Assembly: GCA_021372535.1 (NCBI GenBank)
Contig: JAJFUH010000018.1
Span: 11,641-75,640 of the forward strand
DNA from: a bacterium
GTDB taxonomy: Bacteria; Latescibacterota; Latescibacteria; Latescibacterales; Latescibacteraceae
Direction of reading: 5' to 3'
DNA length: 64,000 bases
Numbering within the stretch: position 1 is the stretch's first letter; every line of letters starts with the position of its first letter. Below, piece by piece: positions 17,813 to 26,365 of this stretch. Both the position numbers and the translations under genes were made by a program. The notes beneath the pieces are model-generated. The model made no database searches and had not been told where the DNA came from. It saw only the letters and a program-made list of their open reading frames with translations.

Positions 17813-18058
17813 TTACTTAAGCAGTGTCATCTTCATTGTTTTTGAAACGTAGCCGGCTTTTACGGTATAGAAGTAAACGCCTGCCGAAAAACCGGATGCA
17901 TCCCATGTCACGGAATGGTTTCCGGCGCTCATGAAACCATCGGCAACGGCGGCAACCTTCTGGCCTGCAGCGTTGTAGATATCGATGGTGACGTTTCCTG
18001 GCTGAGGAATCGTAAAGCTGACTGTCGTAGACGGGTTGAAGGGATTGGGAGCGCCCTG
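17813..18058 (-). pseudogene. C-terminal fragment of a sorting-domain secreted protein
   Basis: Only the final 80 or so residues remain, from APNPFNPSTTVSFTIP to KTMKMTLLK. They are nearly identical to the end of the gene at 20667-22418, and the similarity continues into the downstream terminator (17751 onward versus 20606 onward). At 18059 the match stops abruptly and the sequence becomes unrelated, with no signal peptide or start. This is best read as the stump of a duplicated gene, not an intact 88-residue gene. The stretch 18059-18431 has no other gene; its last part is the AT-rich leader of the next gene. Confidence 0.8.
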
Positions 18059-18431
18059 CCCACATCGGCTTTGCCGCATCGTGCCACGCTGTGTTCATTG
18101 CAGCGGATGAACTCCGGTGCGGTGGCAGGGGCAGGGGGGAACTGGCGCGAAGACTCATACGGGCAGGATTTTCATCCGGAAATATTTTTCGGGAGAGTTT
18201 TTCAACACGAGATTGGCCTCACAAGAAAAACACTTGACTTTTGGATATTAAAATATTTTTTATTAAAACATCCATATTATACATAGTGCTCGGAAAATTC
18301 CGCATAGATTATATAAAACTAATATTAACAATATAATATAGAAAGGGGGGCTTCGGTTCGGAGTAAATTTAACTATGGTTAGATGTATGAATTTGGCTAT
18401 GGTTGGATGTATAAAGCACAAGGGAGGAATC

Positions 18432-20231
18432 ATGAAAAAGTGGTTTTTATTTGTTGTGCTGATGACAGTTTCTGCAACGGTTTTTGCCACAGAATTTGCT
18501 CCTACACCGATGAAAATTTCTTCGCCTGCTGTCGTACCGTACGACTTTACGGGCGAAACACTGACAATTCCGGTCACTATCACCGGGACGCCTTCGAGCA
18601 CGTATCTGATAATCAACACTCAAGATCGGGCTGCGAAAATCAGTAAAGTCCAGAATGGATATCTTGGCTGGCATTATGTCAACAAGATCGATACCTGCGT
18701 CTATGCATCTGAGGCTATACAGCTCGATGTGGGAAAGAATGAAATCACCTGGAGCGGTAAGGACAACGACGGCAAGATGGTGCCATCGGGTGAATACACT
18801 TACTACATCTGGGGATTTGACAATATCAGCGCAAAAATCCCGATGACAAAACAGATCAATGCCACGCGATGGGGCCGTGTCTTCATCATGACAAAGGACC
18901 AGGAAGGCAATCAGCTCAACAACCCCATCCTCTGGACAGGCGGCGCGTCGCGTCCGGGGGGAACAACCCTGACAGCGCACACCAATAAGAAGTGGGTGGT
19001 CGGCGGGGATCCGTACGATGCGACCCTTGTCGAAACCTGCAAGACCATGGAAATATGCGATTGCGGCCATCCCGCTTTCGATCCCGCCGATTATACGATG
19101 TTTTTCAAGGGAGGCCTCACCAACAACGGCATGAAGACCTATTGGAAATTCAAATGGGTGCCGAATGGCGATGCAATCCTCCAGAATGACTGGGGCGATA
19201 ACGGCGAATTCAAGTTCTCCTCCGATGCTCCGGAAAAATGGGATTACGGGCCGGGTATCGTCAGCGATGGCGGCGATTATCTTGTCTGTACCAACGCCGA
19301 AACATCCGGCATAACGCAAACGTCCGAGATAGTCTATGTCGACAGAATCACCGGCTCCGAAGTCAAGCGGCTCGATCTGACCGACTGGTTTACCGATCTC
19401 GATGACGCCGAAAAGGGCGGCCAGACCACGGGCGGCCCGACCGAAATCATGTTTCTGGGTTCGACAATGATCATGGGCTATCATGGAACCTGTATAAACA
19501 TGCTTGCCGAGTCGGCGTACGAGGACGAGTATGAAGCGGTTCTCTGGGTCAATCAGAACGGCGACTATACCGGCGACCACAACTTTGCCGCGGATTCACA
19601 ACGTCCATGGGTATGCAACGACTACAATGTCGGCCCATATAAGTACAATATCACAATCGAAAAGAATGGTTTCTCTTACTTCACTGCGTACGATATGGGC
19701 GCCGTATCGTTCGGACTCTATGCACCGGACGGCACCGGTCTCGGTTACCAGGCGCTCGCGGGTGAAACCGCCACCCAGAAGTACGATAACATGAATATTT
19801 CCTGCGGTTCGGCGTATGACGGTATGCTGGTGTCGAATCAGTCGGCGATTCCGGCTTCCGGCGCAACCGACCAGCAGAAAGCGGATGCCGTCGGCTGGTT
19901 CTGGGTGGGTTCGGATTCGTTCAAAGGAAGGTTGACCGCCAGCTCGGTGGGTGTCGAGGAAGCTCCCGCCGCCTTCGCGGTAGCGCAGAACTCCCCGAAC
20001 CCGTTCAACCCCACCACCACTATCGGCTTTACGATTCCCGAAGCCGGCACTGTCTCGGTCGATGTGTTCAACGTCGCGGGCCAGAAAGTTGCCACGGTGG
20101 CGAACGAATTCATGAGCGCGGGCAGCCACTCGGTTGCCTGGGACGCCACCGGCTTCTCCGCCGGGGTCTATTTCTATACAGTTAAGGCGGGCGATTTCTC
20201 CAGGACCATGAAGATGACGCTTCTCAAGTAG
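18432..20231 (+). CDS. secreted protein with FlgD-like/type IX-style C-terminal sorting module
   Basis: The start is ATG 18432, after GGGAGGAAT; an in-frame ATG at 18375 is upstream of the signal peptide. The 599 residues comprise a signal peptide (MKKWFLFVVLMTVSATVFA), an Ig/FlgD-like domain (NGYLGWHYVNKIDTCVY, ITWSGKDNDGKMVPSGEYTYYIWGFDN), a central beta-propeller-like part, and a sorting module (NSPNPFNPTTTIGFTIPEAG, SAGVYFYTVKAG). In FCB bacteria such modules direct export through a Por/type IX system, but no such gene is in this window. It is paralogous to the gene at 20667-22418. Its substrate or role is unknown. Confidence 0.88.
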   Translation: MKKWFLFVVLMTVSATVFATEFAPTPMKISSPAVVPYDFTGETLTIPVTITGTPSSTYLIINTQDRAAKISKVQNGYLGWHYVNKIDTCVYASEAIQLDVGKNEITWSGKDNDGKMVPSGEYTYYIWGFDNISAKIPMTKQINATRWGRVFIMTKDQEGNQLNNPILWTGGASRPGGTTLTAHTNKKWVVGGDPYDATLVETCKTMEICDCGHPAFDPADYTMFFKGGLTNNGMKTYWKFKWVPNGDAILQNDWGDNGEFKFSSDAPEKWDYGPGIVSDGGDYLVCTNAETSGITQTSEIVYVDRITGSEVKRLDLTDWFTDLDDAEKGGQTTGGPTEIMFLGSTMIMGYHGTCINMLAESAYEDEYEAVLWVNQNGDYTGDHNFAADSQRPWVCNDYNVGPYKYNITIEKNGFSYFTAYDMGAVSFGLYAPDGTGLGYQALAGETATQKYDNMNISCGSAYDGMLVSNQSAIPASGATDQQKADAVGWFWVGSDSFKGRLTASSVGVEEAPAAFAVAQNSPNPFNPTTTIGFTIPEAGTVSVDVFNVAGQKVATVANEFMSAGSHSVAWDATGFSAGVYFYTVKAGDFSRTMKMTLLK

Positions 20232-20256
20232 TTTTTTGTCGTTATACGATTTTCAA

Positions 20257-20287
20257 ACCCCCGGAGCGATCTTCCGGGGGTTTTTTA
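20257..20287 (+). terminator. rho-independent terminator after the sorting-domain gene
   Basis: AACCCCCGGA pairs with TCCGGGGGTT, followed by TTTTT. It lies 26 bases after the stop codon at 20231. Confidence 0.85.
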
Positions 20288-20325
20288 TCTCCGGCGACTC
20301 ATCCCAAATCTCCTGTGGATTCTCA

Positions 20326-20384
20326 TTATTGTTCCGGCGAATAAATAATGATACCAATAGTAGGAATAGATGCCGAAGCAATAA
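20326..20384. repeat. internally deleted copy of MITE-like family A
   Basis: It starts TTATTGTTCCGGCGAATAAA and runs parallel to the 49-kb copies up to GATGCCGAA, then jumps to the right-hand end GAAGCAATAA. At 59 bp versus 105 bp for the full copies, it looks like an internal-deletion derivative. Confidence 0.7.
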
Positions 20385-20415
20385 TCAAAAGAATTCCCGA
20401 CGCTTGCTTCAGGGT

Positions 20416-20550
20416 AAAAAGCCCCCTTCCGTCACTTCGTGACACCTTCCCCCGTATCGGGGGCAGGTAACTACCGGAGTCGCATCGACTTCCCTTGCCC
20501 CCTTTCAGAGGGAAAGGGATTAAGGGTTAGGGGGCCTGATCTGATACCTC
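20416..20550. repeat. GC-rich cruciform (REP-like) element
   Basis: AAGCCCCCTTCCGTCACTTC opens a chain of small hairpins (GTCACTTCGTGAC, CCCCCGTATCGGGGG) and closes with AGGGGGCCTG. Relatives occur near 40550 and 60588. No coding potential is seen. Confidence 0.65.
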
Positions 20551-20610
20551 GCAGCTTGCTTCAGGGTAGTTCATTAATAGCCCTTATTTTCCTTTATTAT
20601 ACAAATAAAC

Positions 20611-20638
20611 AGAAAGGCCCGTGAAACCGGGCCTTTCT
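20611..20638 (-). terminator. hairpin terminator of the minus-strand sorting-domain gene
   Basis: AGAAAGGCCC pairs with GGGCCTTTCT around an eight-base loop. On the minus strand it follows the stop at 20667 and is near-identical to the hairpin at 17751-17788. Confidence 0.75.
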
Positions 20639-20666
20639 GCAATAACATGCTTAAAAGGGGGGGAAA

Positions 20667-22418
20667 TTACTTAAGCAATGTCATCTTCATGGTTTTTGAA
20701 ACTGAGCCGGCTTTTACGGTGTAGAAGTAAACGCCTGCCGAAAAACCGGATGCATCCCATGTCACGGAATGGTTTCCAGCGCTCATGAATCCATCTGCAA
20801 CGGCGGCAATCTTCTGCCCGGCAACGTTATAGATATCGACGGTTACGTTCCCTGCCTGAGGTATAGTAAAGCTGATCGTTGTTGATGGATTGAAGGGATT
20901 GGGAATGTTCTGCGCGACAGCGAATGATGCAGGCGTTTCTTCACCGACTGCAACAGGGGTGTTTGTAATAGAACCCTTGAGGGAATCGTGGGCGATATAC
21001 CAGAGACCGGTCTTCGTGTTTTCGTCACCGGTGGAGTTGTTATCCGTATAGATTCCGTCATACGCCGATCCGGAGTCGCAGAAGAAATCACCCCTCTTGA
21101 TACCGGCAGTTTCGCCGGCATACGATAAATATCCGATTCCTGTGCCATCAGGTGCATAAAGAGCGAAAGAAACCGCTCCCATATCGTATGCGGGTGTCAT
21201 GCTGAATTGAGTATTATCCGAGGCAAGTGTATAGGTATAGGGCGCCACGTTGAAATCGAAGCATATCCATGGTTTGGCAGCGTCCGCTTCGGAATTATGA
21301 TCACCGACATAATCTCCGTCCGTATTATGCCATACCCAGAAATCATCTGATTCATCGAGACCTTTCATGGGATTCGCAACCGATTCGAGGCAGGAGGTAT
21401 GTGAATTCAGGTAAACCAGGCCGTCTCTCACCCATATATTGTTCGGACCTCCGGTCAACTGGCCGCCCGCTTCGAGATCGGAAGGACTCGCCCACCAGTC
21501 GGTTATGTCGACCTCTTTCGCAATGGAACCATCGAAATCGATATAATAAAAGTTAACAATTGCCTCTGTCCTGTTACAGTGAGACACATAGAGATAGTTT
21601 CTGTCGGTGGCAACACCCGAAAACCAGTTGTTTGAGTTACCACCATTTGCGGAGACAGGGAGAACACAGGCGCCGTCCGTACCCCATGTGGTAACATGAA
21701 CGGCATCCCCGTTGGGAACCCACTGGAATTTCCAGACACCGAGATAACCGGTATCATCATTGCCGATTTCATAATAGAAGTAATTATGATCGGTGGGGTG
21801 CATCTGCATTCTTTCTTTTTCTCCGTATCCCTCAGGCAGAACGAGACTTGTAGTTTCCTCAAGGGAGCCGTCCACAGGATCATTTCCTATTGTCCACTTT
21901 GAGCCCCACATGATATAAAACGGGTTGACAAGGGGCTTTCCATCAGTACCGTACTCCTCAAAATATCCGGCGCGGCCCGGCACAAGATTCCATACCGTAT
22001 ACACTTTGGTTTTTGCATTCACATTGTCGTATGCCCACAAATAATATGTGTAGTCACCGGCAGGTACGGTTTTACCGTCCGAATCTTTACCATTCCATGT
22101 TATTTTATTGCTGCCTTTGTCGAGAGGTATGAGCTGTGAATTATAGATACAGGTATCAATTTTATTCACATAATGCCAGCCAAGATAACCGTTCCGGACC
22201 GCTTTGACCTGATCTCCCTTTTCCTTGGTGAACACGCAGAAAATAACGCCAGCCGCTGTTCCGCTCACTGTAACGGGTATCTCAAGAGTTTTCCCATCGA
22301 AACCATACTGGACTGCTGCAGGAGCTGAAAGCTTAAGGAGCGTGGGGCTGAAGCTGGCAGCAAAAACAGCGGAAGTCATGAACACCGATACAACCATGAA
22401 CAAACATAGCTTTTTCAT
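20667..22418 (-). CDS. secreted protein with FlgD-like/type IX-style C-terminal sorting module (paralogue)
   Basis: The start is ATG 22418, six bases after GGAGG; an in-frame TTG lies two codons earlier. The 583 residues share the architecture of the gene at 18432-20231: signal peptide (MKKLCLFMVVSVFMTSAVFA), NGYLGWHYVNKIDTCIY, ITWNGKDSDGKTVPAGDYTYY, a propeller-like middle, and a sorting module (NIPNPFNPSTTISFTIPQAG...KTMKMTLLK). The two genes converge. The module is near-identical to the fragment at 17813-18058, so this family has duplicated locally. The AraC-type membrane regulator immediately upstream is on the same strand and may control it. Confidence 0.88.
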   Translation of the reverse strand: MKKLCLFMVVSVFMTSAVFAASFSPTLLKLSAPAAVQYGFDGKTLEIPVTVSGTAAGVIFCVFTKEKGDQVKAVRNGYLGWHYVNKIDTCIYNSQLIPLDKGSNKITWNGKDSDGKTVPAGDYTYYLWAYDNVNAKTKVYTVWNLVPGRAGYFEEYGTDGKPLVNPFYIMWGSKWTIGNDPVDGSLEETTSLVLPEGYGEKERMQMHPTDHNYFYYEIGNDDTGYLGVWKFQWVPNGDAVHVTTWGTDGACVLPVSANGGNSNNWFSGVATDRNYLYVSHCNRTEAIVNFYYIDFDGSIAKEVDITDWWASPSDLEAGGQLTGGPNNIWVRDGLVYLNSHTSCLESVANPMKGLDESDDFWVWHNTDGDYVGDHNSEADAAKPWICFDFNVAPYTYTLASDNTQFSMTPAYDMGAVSFALYAPDGTGIGYLSYAGETAGIKRGDFFCDSGSAYDGIYTDNNSTGDENTKTGLWYIAHDSLKGSITNTPVAVGEETPASFAVAQNIPNPFNPSTTISFTIPQAGNVTVDIYNVAGQKIAAVADGFMSAGNHSVTWDASGFSAGVYFYTVKAGSVSKTMKMTLLK

Positions 22419-22754
22419 TCTCAACCTCCCTGAGTGTGAAATGATGATGTGATTATCAAAGAAAAAGTATTAACTACTCGACCATGAAAACACCTCCTTT
22501 TGTGAATACTGTCCGATTTCGACATTCCGAGTGTTTTATGCAGATTTAACCATGTAACCCGGTCTCATGCTGAAACCCGAAACCATGTTATCGGGCGTAC
22601 TGCCACCCTGCATGTTTTCGCACGACAGCACAATATCTGTTCAGATACTTTTTTTATTGAAAGGGAATGAAAGGAATTTTATTAAGAAAATATAGTATTG
22701 GAATAGTAATTTATTCTATAAACAAAAGGATAATTATTTGACTATTGAGGGACA
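22419..22754 (-). other. leader region with a strong SD and a three-codon ORF
   Basis: This 336-base gap is upstream of the secreted-protein gene. On the minus strand AAAAGGAGGTGTTTTC is followed by ATG GTC GAG TAG (22485-22474), a minimal ORF with an excellent ribosome-binding site about 55 bases before the real start. No clear promoter was identified. The rest has nothing I recognise. Confidence 0.35.
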
Positions 22755-24293
22755 CTATTTGTGAATTTGTGTCATAGAGCGGTACTGTCGCGGGGAAGTG
22801 TTTTCGAAATGGTTAAAAACGTGAGTATAATGTGACTGGCTGCTGAATCCGACATCGAACGCTATCTCGGCGATATTTTTCATGGTGGACGACAAAAGAA
22901 GTTTTGATTTATCTATCCGTACTTTATTGACATATTCCCTGAAATGACACCCCGTTTCCCTGGTAAACAGTTTCCCGAAATAGCTCGGTGTCAGGCCAAT
23001 GAACTGAGCGACCTGGTCTCTGGACAGTTCTTCTTCACCGTAGTGTTCCTCAATATAGGTTTTGGCCTTTATGATAAATTCGTTTTCAATCGCGCAGGAA
23101 TCGTGTTTTTTCCCGGCATATTTTCTGATAAAAATAAATCCGATAATAAGAACGATACATCCGGTGATGACATACATAAGCACATTCTTTTTCGAGTGTA
23201 TATTTGTACGTACAAGAACAATATTACCCCATTCGCTCGTATTCTTACAATTCGATGCGGATGTGTTCCAGCCCGAGTAGATATAGTTCCCGTCGGGGTA
23301 TTCTTTGTCGCTATTCCAGATTTCGAGACCCATGGACACATTTTGGTGAGGTTCGATACCCAGCTCGCTCCAGGGTATCGCGATTTCAAAGCTGTAATAC
23401 TTGTCTTCATCCGAGTTATCGTTCATCGTGCCTTCGATATGAACGACGGAAACTATTCGCGGATGGTATTCATCAGAGGTAATAAAATCATGCGGGTAGT
23501 ATTTAACCTCATACACCATACCGGCAGGCGCGAACAGGAAATGCCTGTCGGGATATGCGATTATTTCAGAATGGTTATGATCGATATCAAGATATATCTC
23601 GATATCATCCTCGGTAGGCATTCCTGTAACTATAGTGTTTCCCGGCCCGAAGGTACTGATAATGTTTTTATCGTTTACCCTGACCCCGAAATACAGATTT
23701 TTTTCATCCCACAATGAATTGACCATGATTTTATTATCGGCATTGGTGAAAACGATGGTTTCGGTTGGAGGCCATTCATCGAGATTGCCGTCGATGATAA
23801 CAGGTCGATCCATATGGTCGGATAAAATCTGTCTGGTGTTAAGCGAGGGATTTCTGTCGAGGACAACATTCGTGCCATAGGACAGTATCAATTCTTCACC
23901 GGCAGCCGTGCCCTTTTTGTAATGAACATAGCATTTAAGACTTAATTTCCCAAAATTCTGGTCGGGTATCTGAGAACAATCCCAGATGATTTCATAAGGA
24001 GGCTTCGTGACCTCACCAATTTTCTGTTCATCATTGAATCCTATGTAATTATAATACTTTGCCGAAAAGATGATTTTTTCAATGTCATTTTTGCGCACAT
24101 CATTGGAAACATCAACTGCAAGCCGGATTGTATTGGTTGTGTTGACCGAAAATTCCTCCGGTGAAATCCATGTTAACGGTGGCGGCGCTGTGGTTTCCCC
24201 TTGAGGATAAATATCAGATACCAATATGAGGAGAAGAATGAAGGTCATCAGCACAGCAGACAGTATGGTATCATTCTTGTTTCGGTATTTCAT
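22755..24293 (-). CDS. membrane-anchored AraC-family regulator with CBM9-like sensor domain
   Basis: The 512-residue protein has an N-terminal membrane anchor/signal (ILSAVLMTFILLLILVSDIY) and an Ig-like stretch. A CBM9/DOMON-like domain follows (VIIDGNLDEWPPTETIVFTN, WDEKNLYFGVRVNDKNI, DDIEIYLDIDHN, YYSFEIAIPWSELGI). A second transmembrane segment (VLMYVITGCIVLIIGFIFI) precedes a cytoplasmic AraC double HTH (LSRDQVAQFIGLTPSYFGKL, IAEIAFDVGFSSQSHYTHVF). This resembles one-component sensors that read a sugar or glycan outside the membrane and act on DNA inside. The likely target is the secreted protein gene next door, by proximity only. Confidence 0.88.
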   Translation of the reverse strand: MKYRNKNDTILSAVLMTFILLLILVSDIYPQGETTAPPPLTWISPEEFSVNTTNTIRLAVDVSNDVRKNDIEKIIFSAKYYNYIGFNDEQKIGEVTKPPYEIIWDCSQIPDQNFGKLSLKCYVHYKKGTAAGEELILSYGTNVVLDRNPSLNTRQILSDHMDRPVIIDGNLDEWPPTETIVFTNADNKIMVNSLWDEKNLYFGVRVNDKNIISTFGPGNTIVTGMPTEDDIEIYLDIDHNHSEIIAYPDRHFLFAPAGMVYEVKYYPHDFITSDEYHPRIVSVVHIEGTMNDNSDEDKYYSFEIAIPWSELGIEPHQNVSMGLEIWNSDKEYPDGNYIYSGWNTSASNCKNTSEWGNIVLVRTNIHSKKNVLMYVITGCIVLIIGFIFIRKYAGKKHDSCAIENEFIIKAKTYIEEHYGEEELSRDQVAQFIGLTPSYFGKLFTRETGCHFREYVNKVRIDKSKLLLSSTMKNIAEIAFDVGFSSQSHYTHVFNHFENTSPRQYRSMTQIHK

Positions 24294-24641
24294 AGAGTGA
24301 AATCCATTCAGGGGGAAAAAAAGATTTTTTTTACAAAAATAGAGTGATCAATGTCCTGAAAATAATAAAATATTTCCTATTGTGATAAAATAATACCATA
24401 AATATTATATTTTTTTCATAAAATAATCAATCAAAAATATTTATTATTCATAAACAAATATACCGGATTTCCGCCGAACCTTATTGTTTGCTGAATATTA
24501 GTGTATAAAATGGTATTTTTATTCCACGACGGACAGTATCTTATTGATGAGAACGATCATACTGGTTCAACGATGCTTTACCGGATTGATTCATTTCCGC
24601 GTGTACGCTTTATTCAGCCACAGCGGTATACAGGAGCTTAT
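24294..24641. other. AT-rich intergenic region
   Basis: About 350 bases separate the divergent AraC-type gene and sfsA. The first 200 bases are strongly AT-rich and probably carry the two promoters, but no single consensus pair stands out. The frame open from 24501 is only an upstream extension of sfsA without homology. Confidence 0.4.
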
Positions 24642-25340
24642 ATGATATTTACACAACCCCTCGTGCCGGGGATACTCGTCCGGCGGTATAAACGGTTTCT
24701 TGCGGATGTGGAACTCCCGGACGGCAGTGTGGTGACCGCCCACTGCGCCAACACGGGTTCAATGAAACAGGTTTCCGATCCCGGAAGCCCCGTCATGCTC
24801 ACCACGGCAGACAACCCTGACCGCAAGACCAAATGGGACTGGCAGCTCATCATGGTCAACGGACTCTGGGCAGGCATCAATACTTCGGTACCGAACATGC
24901 TCCTCCGCGAAGGATTCGAAACGGGACGTATCGACGTGTTCAGGGGATATGTTACTATCTCCATGGAAGTGAAATACGGGGAGCGGAATTCACGAGCGGA
25001 CGCGGTGCTCAGCGGTCCGCACGACAAGCTTTTCGTCGAGGCGAAAAATGTGACGCTTGTGGAAAACCGCCGCGCGCTGTTTCCCGATGCGGTCACCGCG
25101 CGCGGGGCGAAACATCTCGAGGAGCTCGCCGCCATGGTCCGCCGGGGACACCGCGCCGCCATGTTTTTCCTCTCACAGCGTATGGATTCCGACAGTATCG
25201 GTATCGCGGCAGATATCGACCGTGAATATGCGCGGGGAATCGAGCGAGCGATTGCCGGGGGAGTCGAGGTCATTGCCTGGCGGGCGAAGGTGACGGTAGA
25301 AGGAATAGAACTCGACAGCGAGTTGCCGTTTATTCTGTGA
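24642..25340 (+). CDS. sfsA: SfsA family protein (sugar fermentation stimulation protein homologue)
   Basis: SfsA has an OB-like N-terminal domain and a nuclease-like C-terminal domain; its physiological role is poorly defined. I place the start at ATG 24642 (MIFTQPLVPGILVRRYKRFL), preceded by AGGAG, because the family begins at this point and the 47 codons upstream match nothing. The 232 residues include VTAHCANTGSM, DNPDRKTKWDWQLI, SRADAVLSG, FVEAKNVTLVE and LFPDAVTARGAKHLEEL, the conserved nuclease-like motif region. It is a single gene between spacers. Confidence 0.93.
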   Translation: MIFTQPLVPGILVRRYKRFLADVELPDGSVVTAHCANTGSMKQVSDPGSPVMLTTADNPDRKTKWDWQLIMVNGLWAGINTSVPNMLLREGFETGRIDVFRGYVTISMEVKYGERNSRADAVLSGPHDKLFVEAKNVTLVENRRALFPDAVTARGAKHLEELAAMVRRGHRAAMFFLSQRMDSDSIGIAADIDREYARGIERAIAGGVEVIAWRAKVTVEGIELDSELPFIL

Positions 25341-25363
25341 GCGTGTTAATAAAATGAATCCGG

Positions 25364-25550
25364 TTATTCAATGAGTGCATAAACATTAATTGATCGTACG
25401 AGTATTGTCATTCCCAAGAACGAAGTGAATTGGGAATCCAGTATTAACATCGCTCTATCATGAGCATTAGATAATGGATTCCCGTTTTCACGGGAATGAC
25501 ACTTTAACGTGAAAAATCTGATTCGAAAGTTTTATGCACTCATTGAATAA
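25364..25550. repeat. MITE-like family B copy 1 (187 bp)
   Basis: TTATTCAATGAGTGCATAAA at the left end is the exact reverse complement of the right end. Inside are two hairpins built from TCATTCCC...GGGAATCCA units. A second, diverged copy in inverse orientation lies at 46136-46323. Nothing codes here. The rest of the gap to 25733 is AT-rich without recognised features. Confidence 0.8.
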
Positions 25551-25733
25551 TCAGATAAAAGAATTTTTTGCAGCTGCTGTGGGATATTTACTATTTCAAC
25601 GAGGATTGCAGCCATAAATCAGAGAATAATAAAGAATTAAAAATCCTGCTGAAGTAATGAAACCGTAATCTCTCAGAGACGTTTAAAAAAAGCGATTCTT
25701 TGTGAAAAGTCTCTTGATTCCGTGGAGGTGCTT

Positions 25734-26321
25734 ATGAAAAAGAAAACAATAGCCATTATAAAGGTAATTGCGCAGGTAACTGTTTTAGCAGTGCTTATAC
25801 TGTCGTTTCCGTATGCAGTCAAGTTATATGAAAAACACACGATTTATGATTTTCTCGTGAACGATGCGCACGGAAAGGAAGTAAAGCTCGAACAATACCG
25901 GGGCGATGTCCTGCTGATAGTCAATGTGGCCACAGGATGCGGCCTGACTCCCCAGTTCCTCCAGCTTCAGAAGATATATGACACATACAGGGATAAGGGA
26001 TTTTTTATTCTGGGCTTTCCCTCAAATTCTTTTAATCAGGAGCCGAGGACAAACGAACAGATCCTGCTGTTCTGTTCCGATAATTTCCTGGTGAAATTTC
26101 CCATTTTCGAGCGGATCGACATAAAAGGGGAATTCCAGGCCCCCCTCTATAAATTTCTGACGGAGAAAGAATCCGATCCGGAATTTTACGGGCCGATCCG
26201 GTGGAATTTCGATAAATTCCTGATCGGAAGAACGGGGAAGATACTGGCGCGTTTTGAACCCGCAAAAAAACCGGATGATCCCGAAATAATCGCCGCGATA
26301 GAAAAGGCGCTTGAGCAATAA
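25734..26321 (+). CDS. glutathione peroxidase-family protein, membrane-anchored
   Basis: A thiol peroxidase of the GPx family that reduces hydroperoxides, in bacteria usually with thioredoxin. The start is ATG 25734 after GGAGGTGCTT. The 195 residues have an N-terminal hydrophobic segment (IIKVIAQVTVLAVLILSFPY) that probably anchors it in the membrane facing the periplasm. The GPx core follows: IVNVATGCGLTPQF with the peroxidatic Cys, FPSNSFNQEPRTNEQI with the conserved Gln, and IRWNFDKFLIGRTGKIL with the Trp-Asn of the tetrad. It is a single gene between a MITE and the convergent U32 gene. Confidence 0.9.
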   Translation: MKKKTIAIIKVIAQVTVLAVLILSFPYAVKLYEKHTIYDFLVNDAHGKEVKLEQYRGDVLLIVNVATGCGLTPQFLQLQKIYDTYRDKGFFILGFPSNSFNQEPRTNEQILLFCSDNFLVKFPIFERIDIKGEFQAPLYKFLTEKESDPEFYGPIRWNFDKFLIGRTGKILARFEPAKKPDDPEIIAAIEKALEQ

Positions 26322-26365
26322 TCCGTATTATTCCGGATTCCTGATAAAACCTGAAAAATACGGTA

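Noticed and set aside
17813-18079. An intact 88-residue gene
   Set aside because: It is only the C-terminal sorting module of a larger protein; its first residues match nothing and lack a ribosome-binding site.
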